Source of the DNA: Methanococcus vannielii SB | GTDB lineage: Archaea; AGJL01; Methanococci; Methanococcales; Methanococcaceae | Length of the DNA: 64,000 nt | NCBI RefSeq assembly: GCF_000017165.1 | Contig: NC_009634.1 | Coordinates: forward strand, 1,534,552-1,598,551 | Direction of reading: 5' to 3' | Shown here: piece by piece, positions 45,150 through 54,977 of the stretch | Position numbering within the stretch: position 1 is the stretch's first letter | How the letters are laid out: every line of letters begins with the position of its first letter | Made by a program: the position numbers and the translations under genes | Notes under the pieces: generated by a model | Told to the model about the DNA's origin: nothing | What the model saw: only the letters and a program-made list of their open reading frames with translations | The model's database searches: none

Positions 45150-47082
45150 AGAAAAAAATATTGCCCTAATCGGTCAACCAAATGTTGGCAAAACTACTCT
45201 ATTTAATCAGTTAACTGGAATGAAACAACGAATTGGAAATTGGCCGGGAGTTACGGTAGAAAAAAAAGAAGGATTTTTTAAACTAAATGATAAGAATTAC
45301 AATGTAGTTGATTTACCTGGAATTTACTCATTAATGTCTGATTCACTAGATCAAAAAATTGCAAGAGATTATTTAATTGAAAATCCCGGTGCAACAGTTA
45401 TTGATGTAATTGATACGCCAAATATTAACAGAAACTTATATTTAACGCTACAACTAATTGAACTTGGAATTTCTCCAATAATATGCCTTAACTTAATTGA
45501 TGAAGCGGAAAAATTTGGTATACATATAAATGACCAGAAATTAAGCGAAAAGTTGGGTTTAAAAGTAATTAGGACTTCTGGAAGGCATAAAATAGGAATT
45601 GATTCATTGAAAGATTCAGTATATACCAGTGAATATCGGGCAAATCCTGTAACTTATTCAAAACTGTTGGAAAATGCAATCCATAAAATAGATAAAAAGC
45701 TTGAAGAAGGAAATTATAAAATTTCTAGCACTTACCAAAAACTTCCAAAAAGATGGCTTTCAATATCTCTTTTAGAAAGTGACCCTGATGTATTAAAGGA
45801 ATTTTCAAAGAATTTAGAATTAATGGAATTTATAAATAACTTGAAAGCTGAAGTAGAAAATGAAATAAAGCACGATGTTGAAAGTTATATTGTAGAGCAG
45901 AGATATAAAAAATGTGATGAAATTTTAGCCGGAGTTATGGTAAACAGTGAACTTTATGAAGATATCGATACAATAGTGGTTCATCCAGTATATGGACTCG
46001 TTATATTTGCGGCAGTATTATATTTAATGTATAATTTCGTATTTGGTGTTGGAGAATTATTTTCAGGGATCATTGGGGAATTTTTTGAAATATTGGGTGA
46101 ATATTTATTAATTATACTTTCTGAATCCTATTCGGGAATTATCGTTGATGGACTTTTAGCTGGAGTTGGGGCAGTTTTGGAATTTTTCCCGATGATATTT
46201 TTGATAATGTTTTCTCTTTCAACACTGGAAGATACGGGCTATTTATCAAGAGTTACTGCTTTAACACACAATATAATGTCAAAAATGGGATTAAGCGGAA
46301 AATCATTTATTCCATTAATAACCGCATTTGGATGTAGTGTTCCAGCATTAATGGGGACGAGATTCATTTCAAGCCATAAGGAACGACTTATAACTTTACT
46401 TATAACTCCACTTATTCCCTGTTCTGCGAGATTTATAATTATTGGATTTTTTGCATCGGCGTTTTTTATTGAAAGTGCAGTATTATTTACAATGGCAATA
46501 CTTGGAATTACATTCGGGCTTTTATTTTTAGTTTCATATGTACTGAGCAAATTTATAAAGGGAGATTCTGAAGAATATATTTTTGAACTTCCACCTTACA
46601 GGATCCCCGACTGGAAAAATATTTTTAAAATGACATGGGAAAAAAGTAAAGAGTTTTTGAAAAAAGCAGGAACAATAATTGCATTAGGTTCGCTTTTGTT
46701 TTATGGGCTTATAACTTATCCAAGTCCGGATTCAAATTATGCGATGGTACTTGGAAATATTCTTGAAATTGTAACTAAATACATGGGCCTTGATTGGAGG
46801 GGCGCAGTTTCACTCGTATTTGGTATATTTGCAAAAGAATTAGTTGTTTCAAGTTTGAGTATACTTTATCCAGGAAATATCTCGGACTTCATAAGCCCTT
46901 TACAAGCATTTGTACTTACACTCGTTTCAGTACTTTATATACCTTGTATTGCAACAATTGCGGCATTCTATCTTGAAACAAGAAGTATTAAATGGACTGC
47001 ATTTAGTATTTCTTATAATATCTTACTCGCAACGTTTGTTGGGATTATGGCATATAATATTGGAAAGTTGATTGGATTTTAA
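45142..47082 (+). CDS. feoB: Ferrous iron transporter B
   Basis: The 646-residue protein has an N-terminal G domain with G1 GQPNVGKT (11-18), DLPG and NLID motifs. A membrane domain follows with the two Gate regions (LITAFGCSVPALMGTR and the LVFGIFAKELVVSSL segment). It imports Fe2+ across the cytoplasmic membrane. The start is the ATG at 45142, with GGTGAAGAG upstream, overlapping the end of the Cys-rich gene. A GTG three codons earlier is less likely. Expression is probably repressed by the adjacent DtxR-family protein when iron is plentiful. Confidence 0.97.
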   Translation: MNEEKNIALIGQPNVGKTTLFNQLTGMKQRIGNWPGVTVEKKEGFFKLNDKNYNVVDLPGIYSLMSDSLDQKIARDYLIENPGATVIDVIDTPNINRNLYLTLQLIELGISPIICLNLIDEAEKFGIHINDQKLSEKLGLKVIRTSGRHKIGIDSLKDSVYTSEYRANPVTYSKLLENAIHKIDKKLEEGNYKISSTYQKLPKRWLSISLLESDPDVLKEFSKNLELMEFINNLKAEVENEIKHDVESYIVEQRYKKCDEILAGVMVNSELYEDIDTIVVHPVYGLVIFAAVLYLMYNFVFGVGELFSGIIGEFFEILGEYLLIILSESYSGIIVDGLLAGVGAVLEFFPMIFLIMFSLSTLEDTGYLSRVTALTHNIMSKMGLSGKSFIPLITAFGCSVPALMGTRFISSHKERLITLLITPLIPCSARFIIIGFFASAFFIESAVLFTMAILGITFGLLFLVSYVLSKFIKGDSEEYIFELPPYRIPDWKNIFKMTWEKSKEFLKKAGTIIALGSLLFYGLITYPSPDSNYAMVLGNILEIVTKYMGLDWRGAVSLVFGIFAKELVVSSLSILYPGNISDFISPLQAFVLTLVSVLYIPCIATIAAFYLETRSIKWTAFSISYNILLATFVGIMAYNIGKLIGF

Positions 47083-47090
47083 GCCCGATC

Positions 47091-47104
47091 ACTAACTTTT
47101 TTAA
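47091..47104 (+). terminator. U-rich terminator after feoB
   Basis: Six T in ACTAACTTTTTTAAG lie 15 bases after the feoB stop, a typical U-tract terminator between the convergent feoB and sepS genes. Confidence 0.4.
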
Positions 47105-47145
47105 GATAAATACTTTTAATAAATATAAATTTTTTATGTAATTTA

Positions 47146-48759
47146 TTATTCAATTTTCACTTCAACATTTAAAAATACGGGCCCCCTTACATCGATAACT
47201 TTATTTTTACTCATGATCTGTTTTAATGCGATTTCTTCTATTTTTAAGTTAATGTCGCTCAAACTTCTAACAATTGGAACTTTTAATTTAAATTCACTAG
47301 TATTTGAAACAAATGCTTCTTCTACTTTAGATGTAATTTTAAAGCACAATGCATCAATGTATCGAATACCGGTAGTTACTCCTTCAACTTTTCCTTTTTC
47401 TAAAAATTCTTTAAATTCTTCCTTTACCCCTTCAAAAGTTTCTGGAATGCCGATAATATTTCCATCATAAACGTAAATCTCGTTTAAAATTGAAGGGCCA
47501 AGTAATTTTTTGTTTTCTTCTTTTTCAAATACAATGATTTTAACATTTTTCTTTGTTTTTCCAAAAATAAACGTTTTTTCTAATTTAAGGTTACAAGGCG
47601 ATGTTATATCTTTGTTTTTAACGCATAAATCAATTAATTCTTTCGTTAAATCGTAAATTTCGTCCAGTACTGGGACTTTATCGAATTTTACCATTGATGA
47701 AATAGCTCTATCAGATAAGCTCTGCTCGTAAAACTGGGGATATACCATTTCACGTACATCTTCGAAATTTCCAGATATCATTGAAAGTCGTTCAACACCA
47801 AGCCCCAAATTCATTACCGGAACATCTATTCCATATTTACTAAGTGCAACTGGTGAATATACTCCAAAAGTTGCAACTTCAAGCCATTCTTTTAATTTTG
47901 GATGGTATGCATAAACTTCAGTCTGAGTTTCTGGAGTATAATACTTACTCTTTTTTTCATCAGGAATGAATTTAAAGTTTGTAAATCCAAACTGTGACAA
48001 AAGTCCTTCTGCAACTGCCTTTCCATCGTTAATATCTACATCTTTTCCAGCAATTACGCACGATGCAGAGTGATAAGTCATTAAATGACTTTTATCTTCT
48101 TTTTGTTCCCTTCTAAAGCACCTGTCGATTGAAAATAGCTTAAAAGGAAGCGGTTTTTTACCATTAAGTTCTGAAAGAGTTATAAACCAACCTGAAGTCA
48201 TATGGCTTCTTAAAGTTAATTTTGAAGAAACCGCAATTAAATCTTTAAATTCTGGGAAAACTTCTTCTAAAATTTTTAAACCCATTTCACTTGAAATTTC
48301 AAGAGCTTTTGAAATCTCTAAAACTAAATCATCGCCATCAAGAGTTCCTTTTTTATATCCATGAAGTATTTTTTGCAAGCTTTCCTTGTGGCAAGATACA
48401 TTAATTCCAAGTTTTTCAATTTGGGAAATTTTTTCATCACTTAATCCAACGTCTGGCCTTGGGAGGCCTGCTAGGTAAAAGCACCTATCTAACACTGCCA
48501 TAGCTTCTGGGCCAAACTGTTTATAAATATCCCTTTCATCAACAATTACTGGATTTATGTATTCTTCAAACCCCATTCTAAGATATGCTTGCCTTAAATT
48601 TTCAATAGTATCGTTTACAGGGTGTGTCTTTCCGAAAATTGGTTTAATTCTCGGATAACTTTCATTTACTCGTTTAGACTTTATGAGGCCTTTAGTTTCT
48701 ATCCAAGCCTTTTCAAAGTCCTTATTTGCCATTTCGATGATTTCTTCTCGTTTAAACAT
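47146..48759 (-). CDS. sepS: O-phosphoseryl-tRNA(Cys) synthetase
   Basis: The 537-residue class II synthetase charges tRNA(Cys) with phosphoserine, which SepCysS then converts to cysteinyl-tRNA, the main cysteine route in methanococci. Class II motifs are recognisable: motif 2 around FSIDRCFRREQKEDKSHLMTY and motif 3 around LGLGVERLSMI. The TSGWFIT and LRSHMTSGW segments bind phosphoserine. GTGATAAT precedes the ATG at 48759. It is convergent with feoB and divergent from the permease gene. Confidence 0.95.
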   Translation of the reverse strand: MFKREEIIEMANKDFEKAWIETKGLIKSKRVNESYPRIKPIFGKTHPVNDTIENLRQAYLRMGFEEYINPVIVDERDIYKQFGPEAMAVLDRCFYLAGLPRPDVGLSDEKISQIEKLGINVSCHKESLQKILHGYKKGTLDGDDLVLEISKALEISSEMGLKILEEVFPEFKDLIAVSSKLTLRSHMTSGWFITLSELNGKKPLPFKLFSIDRCFRREQKEDKSHLMTYHSASCVIAGKDVDINDGKAVAEGLLSQFGFTNFKFIPDEKKSKYYTPETQTEVYAYHPKLKEWLEVATFGVYSPVALSKYGIDVPVMNLGLGVERLSMISGNFEDVREMVYPQFYEQSLSDRAISSMVKFDKVPVLDEIYDLTKELIDLCVKNKDITSPCNLKLEKTFIFGKTKKNVKIIVFEKEENKKLLGPSILNEIYVYDGNIIGIPETFEGVKEEFKEFLEKGKVEGVTTGIRYIDALCFKITSKVEEAFVSNTSEFKLKVPIVRSLSDINLKIEEIALKQIMSKNKVIDVRGPVFLNVEVKIE

Positions 48760-48862
48760 TATTATCACTGAAATCCTGAATTTATATAGGTAGTAATGTG
48801 TAATGTAATCTTTATATCATAATAAATGCCAATATTATATATTAATTAATCGGGGTGACGTT

Positions 48863-50164
48863 ATGTCAAAGTTTGTTGAAAAGTACTTTAACTTTGAAGA
48901 GCACAATACAAACTTCAAAGTAGAAACCATGGCTGGAATTACTACATTTATGACCATGTCGTACATTATATTTGTAAATCCCCAAATATTAAGTCTTGCA
49001 GGAATGGATTTTGGGGCAGTAATGGCTGCAACCTGTATTTCTGCAGCAATAGGCACATTTATTATGGGGGTTTATGCTAAATACCCATTTGCACTTGCAC
49101 CAGGTATGGGCTTGAATGCATTTTTTACGTTTTATATTGTTAATGGTTTAGGGCTTAGCTGGCAAGTTGCACTTGGTGCTGTTTTTATTTCGGGCATACT
49201 GTTTACAATATTGACTATAACTAAAATAAGGACGTGGATATTTGATGCAATACCAAATGCATTGAAATATGGTACTGCTGTGGGTATAGGTTTATTTATT
49301 GCGTTTATTGGCCTAAAATCTGCCAATGTAATCATTGCAAACGATGCCACCCTTGTTGGGTTAGGAAATATATTATCTCCCGCAACATTTTTAGCACTGT
49401 TTGGATTGTTCGTAACAGCTTCTTTAATGGCAAGAAAAGTAACTGGTGCAATTCTTTGGGGAATAATTCTTACAGCACTAATTGGAATGGGTTTAGGCGT
49501 TTCTGCACTTCCTTCTGGACTCATTGCAATGCCACCTTCTCTTGCACCAACGTTCATGCAGATGGACATCATGGGTGCGCTTAATATTGGCCTTGTAAAC
49601 ATAATCTTAGCTTTATTCTTGGTTGATTTATTAGACACCCTTGGAACGCTTGGTGCATTGAGTTCACAAGGAGGATATCTAAAAGATGGAAAACTTCCAA
49701 GGTCTGAAAAAGCATTAATGTCAGATTCAATTGCAACTGCTGTCGGGGCAACATTGGGTACTTCAACAGTTACAAGTTATATTGAATCAGCTTCGGGAAT
49801 TGGACTTGGTGGAAAAACCGGTTTTGTGTCAGTAGTAGTTGCTGCACTATTTTTACTTTCGATGTTCTTTCACCCATTTGTTGCAGCAATACCCGGGTAT
49901 GCAACAGCACCTGCTTTGATTATTGTTGGTGCGTTGATGATATCCGCAATAAGAAAAATTGACTTGGAAGATATTACTGAATCAGTTCCTGCATTCATTA
50001 CATTAATTACGATTCCACTAACCTACAGTATTGCAACAGGGCTTCAATTAGGATTTATATTCTATCCGCTAATTAAAATAATTGCAGGACGTGCAAAAGA
50101 AGTTCATCCAATAGTTTATTTACTTGCAATTCTCTTTGCATTGAAATTTGTTGTACTGCCTTAA
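48863..50164 (+). CDS. NCS2-family purine permease, AzgA type
   Basis: The 433-residue membrane protein has about 12 segments and the AzgA-subgroup features: VETMAGITTFMTMSYIIFVN at the start, GMGLNAFFTFYIV and the central DLLDTLGTLGALSSQGGYL with the substrate-binding acid residue. Relatives import hypoxanthine, guanine or adenine with protons. The apt gene at 12332 would use such a purine. GGGGTGACGTT precedes the ATG at 48863. Confidence 0.92.
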   Translation: MSKFVEKYFNFEEHNTNFKVETMAGITTFMTMSYIIFVNPQILSLAGMDFGAVMAATCISAAIGTFIMGVYAKYPFALAPGMGLNAFFTFYIVNGLGLSWQVALGAVFISGILFTILTITKIRTWIFDAIPNALKYGTAVGIGLFIAFIGLKSANVIIANDATLVGLGNILSPATFLALFGLFVTASLMARKVTGAILWGIILTALIGMGLGVSALPSGLIAMPPSLAPTFMQMDIMGALNIGLVNIILALFLVDLLDTLGTLGALSSQGGYLKDGKLPRSEKALMSDSIATAVGATLGTSTVTSYIESASGIGLGGKTGFVSVVVAALFLLSMFFHPFVAAIPGYATAPALIIVGALMISAIRKIDLEDITESVPAFITLITIPLTYSIATGLQLGFIFYPLIKIIAGRAKEVHPIVYLLAILFALKFVVLP

Positions 50165-50313
50165 ATTTTTTTATTTTAAATTTTTATTTTTTTTAAAAAT
50201 AGATAATTTTGAATACTTTTTTAAAAAACTTTTAACTTAAACGGAAAAAATAAAAAATAAATTTTAAAGTAATAGCTAAAAAAATAATTTTAATTAATTT
50301 TAAGTAATTTCAA
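50165..50313. terminator. Convergent U-rich terminators, permease and aCPSF1
   Basis: On the plus strand T-runs begin right after the permease stop (near 50166-50190). On the minus strand the same gap reads as several T6-T7 runs beyond the aCPSF1 stop. There is no stem, which fits U-tract termination rather than bacterial hairpins. Confidence 0.45.
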
Positions 50314-52221
50314 TTACCTAAGCCTTATAGAATCAAGATTCATTGGTGAACGGGTTTCTTTTTTAAAGAGTTTATATGCAGTACTTGCAAGATCAATACA
50401 CTTTGAAGCTTCACCGTGAACCGTTAATATACGGTCTGGAATTGGTTTTAACTTTCTTAAGTATTTTATCAACTGCTTTCTATCACTATGCCCTGAAAAC
50501 CCTTCTAAGGTATGAACTGAAAGGTTTACCTTTACAGCTTTACTCCTTCCGTTCTTACCCATTAGGGGAATCTCTTTAAATCCTCTCTGGATTTTTCTAC
50601 CCAATGTTCCTTCAGATTGATACCCTACAAACACGATTGCGTTCTTTTCATCTTCTGCAAGATTCTTAAAGTATTCAACACTCGGGCCACCACTAAGCAT
50701 GCCTGAAGTTGTAAGAATGATACAAGCTTCATCTCCATCCATGATGTTTCTCCTGTCGTTTGTATTCTTAACTTTTTTGAATACTTCTGAAAGGAATGGA
50801 TTATCTCCTTCATGGAATATCCTGTTTCTCATCGCTTTAGATAAATATTCTGGATAAGCGGTGTGAATTGCAGTAGCTTCCCATATCATACCATCAAGGT
50901 AAACTGGAGCATTGAATATACCTTGATTATATCCTTCTTCTAAAACAAGCATTAGTTCTTGGGCTCTTCCAATACCAAATACGGGAATGATTACTTTTCC
51001 GCCCCTAGAGGTGGTCTCCAACATTACATTTAAGAACTCTTTTTCAGTTTCATCTCTTTCTGGAAGTACGTCATCGTACCCCCCATACGTGGATTCAATA
51101 ATGAGTGTTTCAAGTCTTGGGAATTGGCATGTTGCAGGTTCTAATAATCTTGAAGCTTCAAATTTAATATCTCCTGTGTATGCAACGTTATAGAGTCCAT
51201 CTCCAACGTGACAGTGTGAAATTGCGGAACCCAAGATATGCCCTGCATTATGTAATGTTAATTTAATTGCAGGTGCAATATCTGTGGTAACGCCATAATC
51301 AAGAGGTATTGTATGCTTTATTGCGTTTTTAATATCTTTTGAGGAATATGGAACATTCTTTCCTTCTTTTTCGCTAATTTCAACGTAGTCTTTTTGTAGA
51401 AGGGTCATCAAATCTCTAGTTGGTTTTGTACAATATACTGGCCCATCATAGCCATACCTAAATAATCCTGGAATAAATCCACAATGGTCAAGGTGGGCAT
51501 GAGTTACAACAACAGCATCGATTTCATCAATTGAAAATTCCGGCGCATCAAAATGTGGAAAAGCTTTTTCGTCATCTACTGCAATGTTAATACCGCAATC
51601 CACTAAAATTCTACTTTCCGGAGTTTGGTGGTAGATACATGTTCTTCCAACTTCCCTACTCCCGCCTAAAAAAGAAGTTCTAATCCATGAATCGTCTCTC
51701 AATCGTACATCCCTATGTATTCTTCTTCCAATTCTCCTTAAAATATCTTTTACATCCGTTCTTTCACGATACATTGTAGCCCTAATGGCTTTAATAGTAT
51801 CTGATGGAATTGGTGGAGTCCTAACTGGTTTTGGGGCCCATTGAATTGCTTTTTTAATATCTTCAAGGGTTGAGCCTTCTTTTCCAATTACAAGTCCCGG
51901 TTTTTTTGATTCGATAATTACTTCGCCAGTATTTGCATCAAACACGCAGTTTGTAACTTCAGCATCTTCAGGAACTATCTTTAAAATCTGCTCTTTTGCG
52001 ACTTCAGGTTCGACTAAAACAGAAGGATCAGGCCTTATTGCAAGCCTTTTTCTAAAATCCCTTGCAAATTCTTTTATAATACTGTTTGAAAAAAGTTCTG
52101 GATTTTTTGCATAAATTACTACTTCTGAACCTTCAAATTCGACATCCGTAATTACCGCATTTCCTGGGGCTTTGCGTATAACTTCAGCCTTTATCTCGTT
52201 TAATATATCTTCCGCTGACAA
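50314..52221 (-). CDS. aCPSF1 (FttA), transcription termination ribonuclease
   Basis: The 635-residue protein has two N-terminal KH domains (about residues 1-140, with GKEGSTLEDIKKAI), a metallo-beta-lactamase core with VVTHAHLDHCGFIPG, a beta-CASP insert and the C-terminal SVHTLEGFSGHSDRKQLI motif. This is archaeal CPSF1, the 3'-end endonuclease/5' exonuclease that terminates transcription at U-rich tracts and is essential in Methanococcus. The start is a TTG at 52221 with GGAGGGA upstream, a strong site. The gene is convergent with the purine permease and lies downstream of psmB. Confidence 0.96.
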   Translation of the reverse strand: MSAEDILNEIKAEVIRKAPGNAVITDVEFEGSEVVIYAKNPELFSNSIIKEFARDFRKRLAIRPDPSVLVEPEVAKEQILKIVPEDAEVTNCVFDANTGEVIIESKKPGLVIGKEGSTLEDIKKAIQWAPKPVRTPPIPSDTIKAIRATMYRERTDVKDILRRIGRRIHRDVRLRDDSWIRTSFLGGSREVGRTCIYHQTPESRILVDCGINIAVDDEKAFPHFDAPEFSIDEIDAVVVTHAHLDHCGFIPGLFRYGYDGPVYCTKPTRDLMTLLQKDYVEISEKEGKNVPYSSKDIKNAIKHTIPLDYGVTTDIAPAIKLTLHNAGHILGSAISHCHVGDGLYNVAYTGDIKFEASRLLEPATCQFPRLETLIIESTYGGYDDVLPERDETEKEFLNVMLETTSRGGKVIIPVFGIGRAQELMLVLEEGYNQGIFNAPVYLDGMIWEATAIHTAYPEYLSKAMRNRIFHEGDNPFLSEVFKKVKNTNDRRNIMDGDEACIILTTSGMLSGGPSVEYFKNLAEDEKNAIVFVGYQSEGTLGRKIQRGFKEIPLMGKNGRSKAVKVNLSVHTLEGFSGHSDRKQLIKYLRKLKPIPDRILTVHGEASKCIDLASTAYKLFKKETRSPMNLDSIRLR

Positions 52222-52369
52222 AATAGTCCCTCCTATGTAGTATTGTGTTTAAATTCGGAAAACGCCTATAAAATTGTTTGATGTTTTAAAATCATAAAAA
52301 AAATTTGAAAAGAATCCTTTTCAATAATTGTAATTGATATTGTACTATAAAAATAGTACGTTTAAGTAG

Positions 52370-53029
52370 TTATTTCTTTTTAGTTACTTTTTTTACCAAG
52401 TTTTCAATTTCTTCATCAGAATATAATGTTACTCCAGTTTTATCTATCTTTGCTAACGAAATTCCGTTTCCAGAGTATGCATCTCTTTGCATTGCGGATA
52501 TAAGGGCTTTTACTGCAATAAGTAAGCCTTTTTCAATGTTGATTTCGGATTTATACTCTGCTTCAAGTACTCCGTAAGCAGTAGGTGAACCTGAACCTGT
52601 GGCCGTAAATGAAGATTCTTCATTAATGCCTCCAACAGGGTCGAGTGAAAACAATTTTGGTCCATTGATAAGGTCGTATCCACCAATTATTAATTGTGTT
52701 AAAAGAGGATAATGCCTGTTACCATGTAAGACATTACTTGTTAACGTAGTACAGGAAAGTGGAGTCATGTTATTTCCAGTTCTCATCTTGTATATTTTAG
52801 CTTCCGCAGAAAGCAACCTGATGAGTGATTGGGCATCCCCTACACTTCCAGCTATAGTCATTGCTATGTAGTCATCAATCTTATATAACTTTTTCGCTTC
52901 TTTGTCAGCAATGAGGTTACCCATTGTAGCTCTTTTGTCAGTAGCTAAAACAACGCCATCTTCACAAATTAATCCTACGGTAGTTGTTCCTTTCATGTAT
53001 TCCTTATGGTATTCGCTGCCTGATATCAT
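52370..53029 (-). CDS. psmB: Proteasome beta subunit
   Basis: The 219-residue protein is processed between G14 and T15 to expose the N-terminal Thr nucleophile (MKGTTTVGL). In mature numbering D17 (D31) and K33 (K47) complete the active site. The [15 protein letters not shown] stretch is also typical. Beta subunits form the two inner rings of the 20S proteasome, and the alpha subunit is elsewhere. GGTGATACG precedes the ATG at 53029. It lies 148 bp upstream of aCPSF1, with room for a separate promoter. Confidence 0.97.
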   Translation of the reverse strand: MISGSEYHKEYMKGTTTVGLICEDGVVLATDKRATMGNLIADKEAKKLYKIDDYIAMTIAGSVGDAQSLIRLLSAEAKIYKMRTGNNMTPLSCTTLTSNVLHGNRHYPLLTQLIIGGYDLINGPKLFSLDPVGGINEESSFTATGSGSPTAYGVLEAEYKSEINIEKGLLIAVKALISAMQRDAYSGNGISLAKIDKTGVTLYSDEEIENLVKKVTKKK

Positions 53030-53142
53030 CGTATCACCATTTAATATAAATCAATTTATAATATATTCTTTATATAGTCTACGGTTTTAAAAATAAAAGA
53101 AATAGTAGTATTTAGAAAACAATGAATTTAATTTAAAAACAT

Positions 53143-54528
53143 TTAGTAAGTTCTTGCAATTGAGATGTACTCTTTACCATTGTAAGTAGTTAATCCAAGT
53201 ACGGATGCATCAATTAACCCTTCAAATTCCTCATTATAGATTGATTCAATGTATGGGACGAGTATAATGCCTTTACTTTCAGAAAGAGCAAATTTTACCT
53301 TTTCTGAAAGTAATAAAAGGTCTTTTTTATCGTTTTCTATTACGGTTATGTATTTTTCAAGTTTTTCAGTCGCTTTTTGTAATAAACTAGCCTTATAATC
53401 TTCAAAGGTTTTTTCTACTTCGTTTAAAATGTTAAAAGCTTCAACCGTCATTTTTTGGCCATTATCTCTTCTAACAATAACTGCCTTTCCTTCTTCAATA
53501 TCTCGTGGGCCAATTTCAATCCTTAAAGGAACTCCTTTTATCTCCCAGTCGTTATATTTTCGGCCTGGGCGAATGTCTCTATCATCAACATGAACTCGGT
53601 ATTTTGTTTTTAAAATTTTACTTAATTCTTTAATTTTTTCAATTACAATTTCTTCTTTTCCTTTAAATAGTAATGGAATAAGTACAATCTGAATTGGTGC
53701 AACATCTATTGGAATTACAAGTCCTTTTTCATCCCCATGAATTGCAATTAATGATGCAATCGCCCTATCAGATATTCCATAGCAGGTTTGGTAGGCATAG
53801 TCTTTATTTCCGTCAGGAGTTTCAAATTCGAGTTCAAACGTCTTTGCAAAATTTTGGCCCAAATTATGAACCGTTCCAATCTGCATCGTTTTTCCATCTG
53901 GGAAAATTGTATCAAACGCCATTGTGTAGTCTGCACCGGGAAACTTATCCCATTCGGGTCTTTTTGAAATAATGACTGGGATACATATTTCATCAAAAAA
54001 TTTGCCATATATTTCAATAGCTTCTTTTATCTGCTTGTTACAGTCGTCCTGGGTTGAATGGGCTGTATGGGCCTCTTTAAAACTCATTATTTCTCTTAAT
54101 CTAATTAATGGTCGAGTATGTTTTGTTTCATATCTAAAAGTGTTCACAACTTGATATAGTTTCATTGGAAGATCAGTATGAACTTTAATCCACTGTTTCA
54201 TCATGTAGTACATCGTAGTTTCAGAAGTTGGCCTTAAAGCGAGTTTTATTTCTAAAGGGCTTTTTCCACCATGGGTTACCCAGTATACTTCATCTTCAAA
54301 CCCTTTAATATGTTCTCCTTCTTTTGCAAGCAAGTTTTCAGGAATTAGCATTGGAAATAGTGTTTCATCATGGTTCGTGTCATCTAACAACTTTCTTAGA
54401 ATTTCAAATGAATAACGTCTGATTTTGAAACCATAAGGTAAATAAACACCGCATCCTTTTATAGGGTACCTCAAATCGTAAATTCCAGCCTTTTCTAAAA
54501 TTTCGCTGTACCATTCTGAAAATTCCAT
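53143..54528 (-). CDS. proS: Prolyl-tRNA synthetase (archaeal/eukaryotic type)
   Basis: The 461-residue class II enzyme has motif 2 in [20 protein letters not shown], the anticodon-binding domain ([20 protein letters not shown]) and the archaeal C-terminal Zn-like domain ending AISIARTY-like SIARTY. I start it at the ATG at 54528 ([11 protein letters not shown]), where GGTGAAAAA is correctly spaced. The longer frame to 54582 has no such site. In another methanogen prolyl- and leucyl-tRNA synthetases form a complex; here the leuS gene is the next gene, divergent. Confidence 0.93.
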   Translation of the reverse strand: MEFSEWYSEILEKAGIYDLRYPIKGCGVYLPYGFKIRRYSFEILRKLLDDTNHDETLFPMLIPENLLAKEGEHIKGFEDEVYWVTHGGKSPLEIKLALRPTSETTMYYMMKQWIKVHTDLPMKLYQVVNTFRYETKHTRPLIRLREIMSFKEAHTAHSTQDDCNKQIKEAIEIYGKFFDEICIPVIISKRPEWDKFPGADYTMAFDTIFPDGKTMQIGTVHNLGQNFAKTFELEFETPDGNKDYAYQTCYGISDRAIASLIAIHGDEKGLVIPIDVAPIQIVLIPLLFKGKEEIVIEKIKELSKILKTKYRVHVDDRDIRPGRKYNDWEIKGVPLRIEIGPRDIEEGKAVIVRRDNGQKMTVEAFNILNEVEKTFEDYKASLLQKATEKLEKYITVIENDKKDLLLLSEKVKFALSESKGIILVPYIESIYNEEFEGLIDASVLGLTTYNGKEYISIARTY

Positions 54529-54977
54529 TTTTTCACCATAAATAGTATATAAGTACATAATTAATACATAATGAACGCACATGCCGATTCAAAGGATATT
54601 TGTAGTTTTGTAGATTATTGATTATAATATTACTTATAACCTCTAAAAAGATAAAATAACTGTTAAAATAATTTCGCATGTTAACCATGAGTTTATTTAT
54701 AAAATATATTTATATAATTTGTGAAAATATTAGCTAAATTGATATTGTTTGGCACATTTGATTTTGAAAGTATAATTGAAATATCTCTATTCCCAATCTT
54801 AACTATTATTCTAGTAGTATTTATTGACGAGTCAATAACTAGCAGAGATATTTAGTAATATCACACATATTGGCAAAATAGACTTATCGCATAATTGTAA
54901 TATACATTTGATATCGTTATGATATTGTTATTAAAAAATCCTATTAAACGGGCGTTTTAAATTATGGGAGTGAAATT
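54529..54977. other. Divergent region proS / leuS with structured DNA
   Basis: About 450 bases with no convincing gene. It must hold both promoters (a TATA run TTTATAAAATATATTTATATAA at 54694-54716 among others) and contains the nested inverted-repeat element at 54779-54853. A 44-codon frame starting at the GTG at 54721 runs into that element but has no ribosome binding site. Near 54912-54926 there is another small inverted repeat, ATATC / GATAT. Confidence 0.4.
54779..54853. repeat. Nested inverted-repeat element upstream of leuS
   Basis: The outer arms AAATATCTCT (54779-54788) and AGAGATATTT (54844-54853) are perfect 10-bp complements. Inside, CTAG (54811-54814) can pair with CTAG (54839-54842), and TTATTGAC-GA-GTCAATAA (54821-54838) is an 8-2-8 palindrome. 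All pairs are nested, giving a plausible RNA fold of three stems. It could be a non-coding RNA, a leader element of leuS, or a small repeat remnant. Confidence 0.55.

Noticed and set aside
54721-54855. 44-codon GTG-started frame with one membrane-like segment upstream of leuS
   Set aside because: There is no ribosome binding site, and half of it is the inverted-repeat element. Chance is likely.
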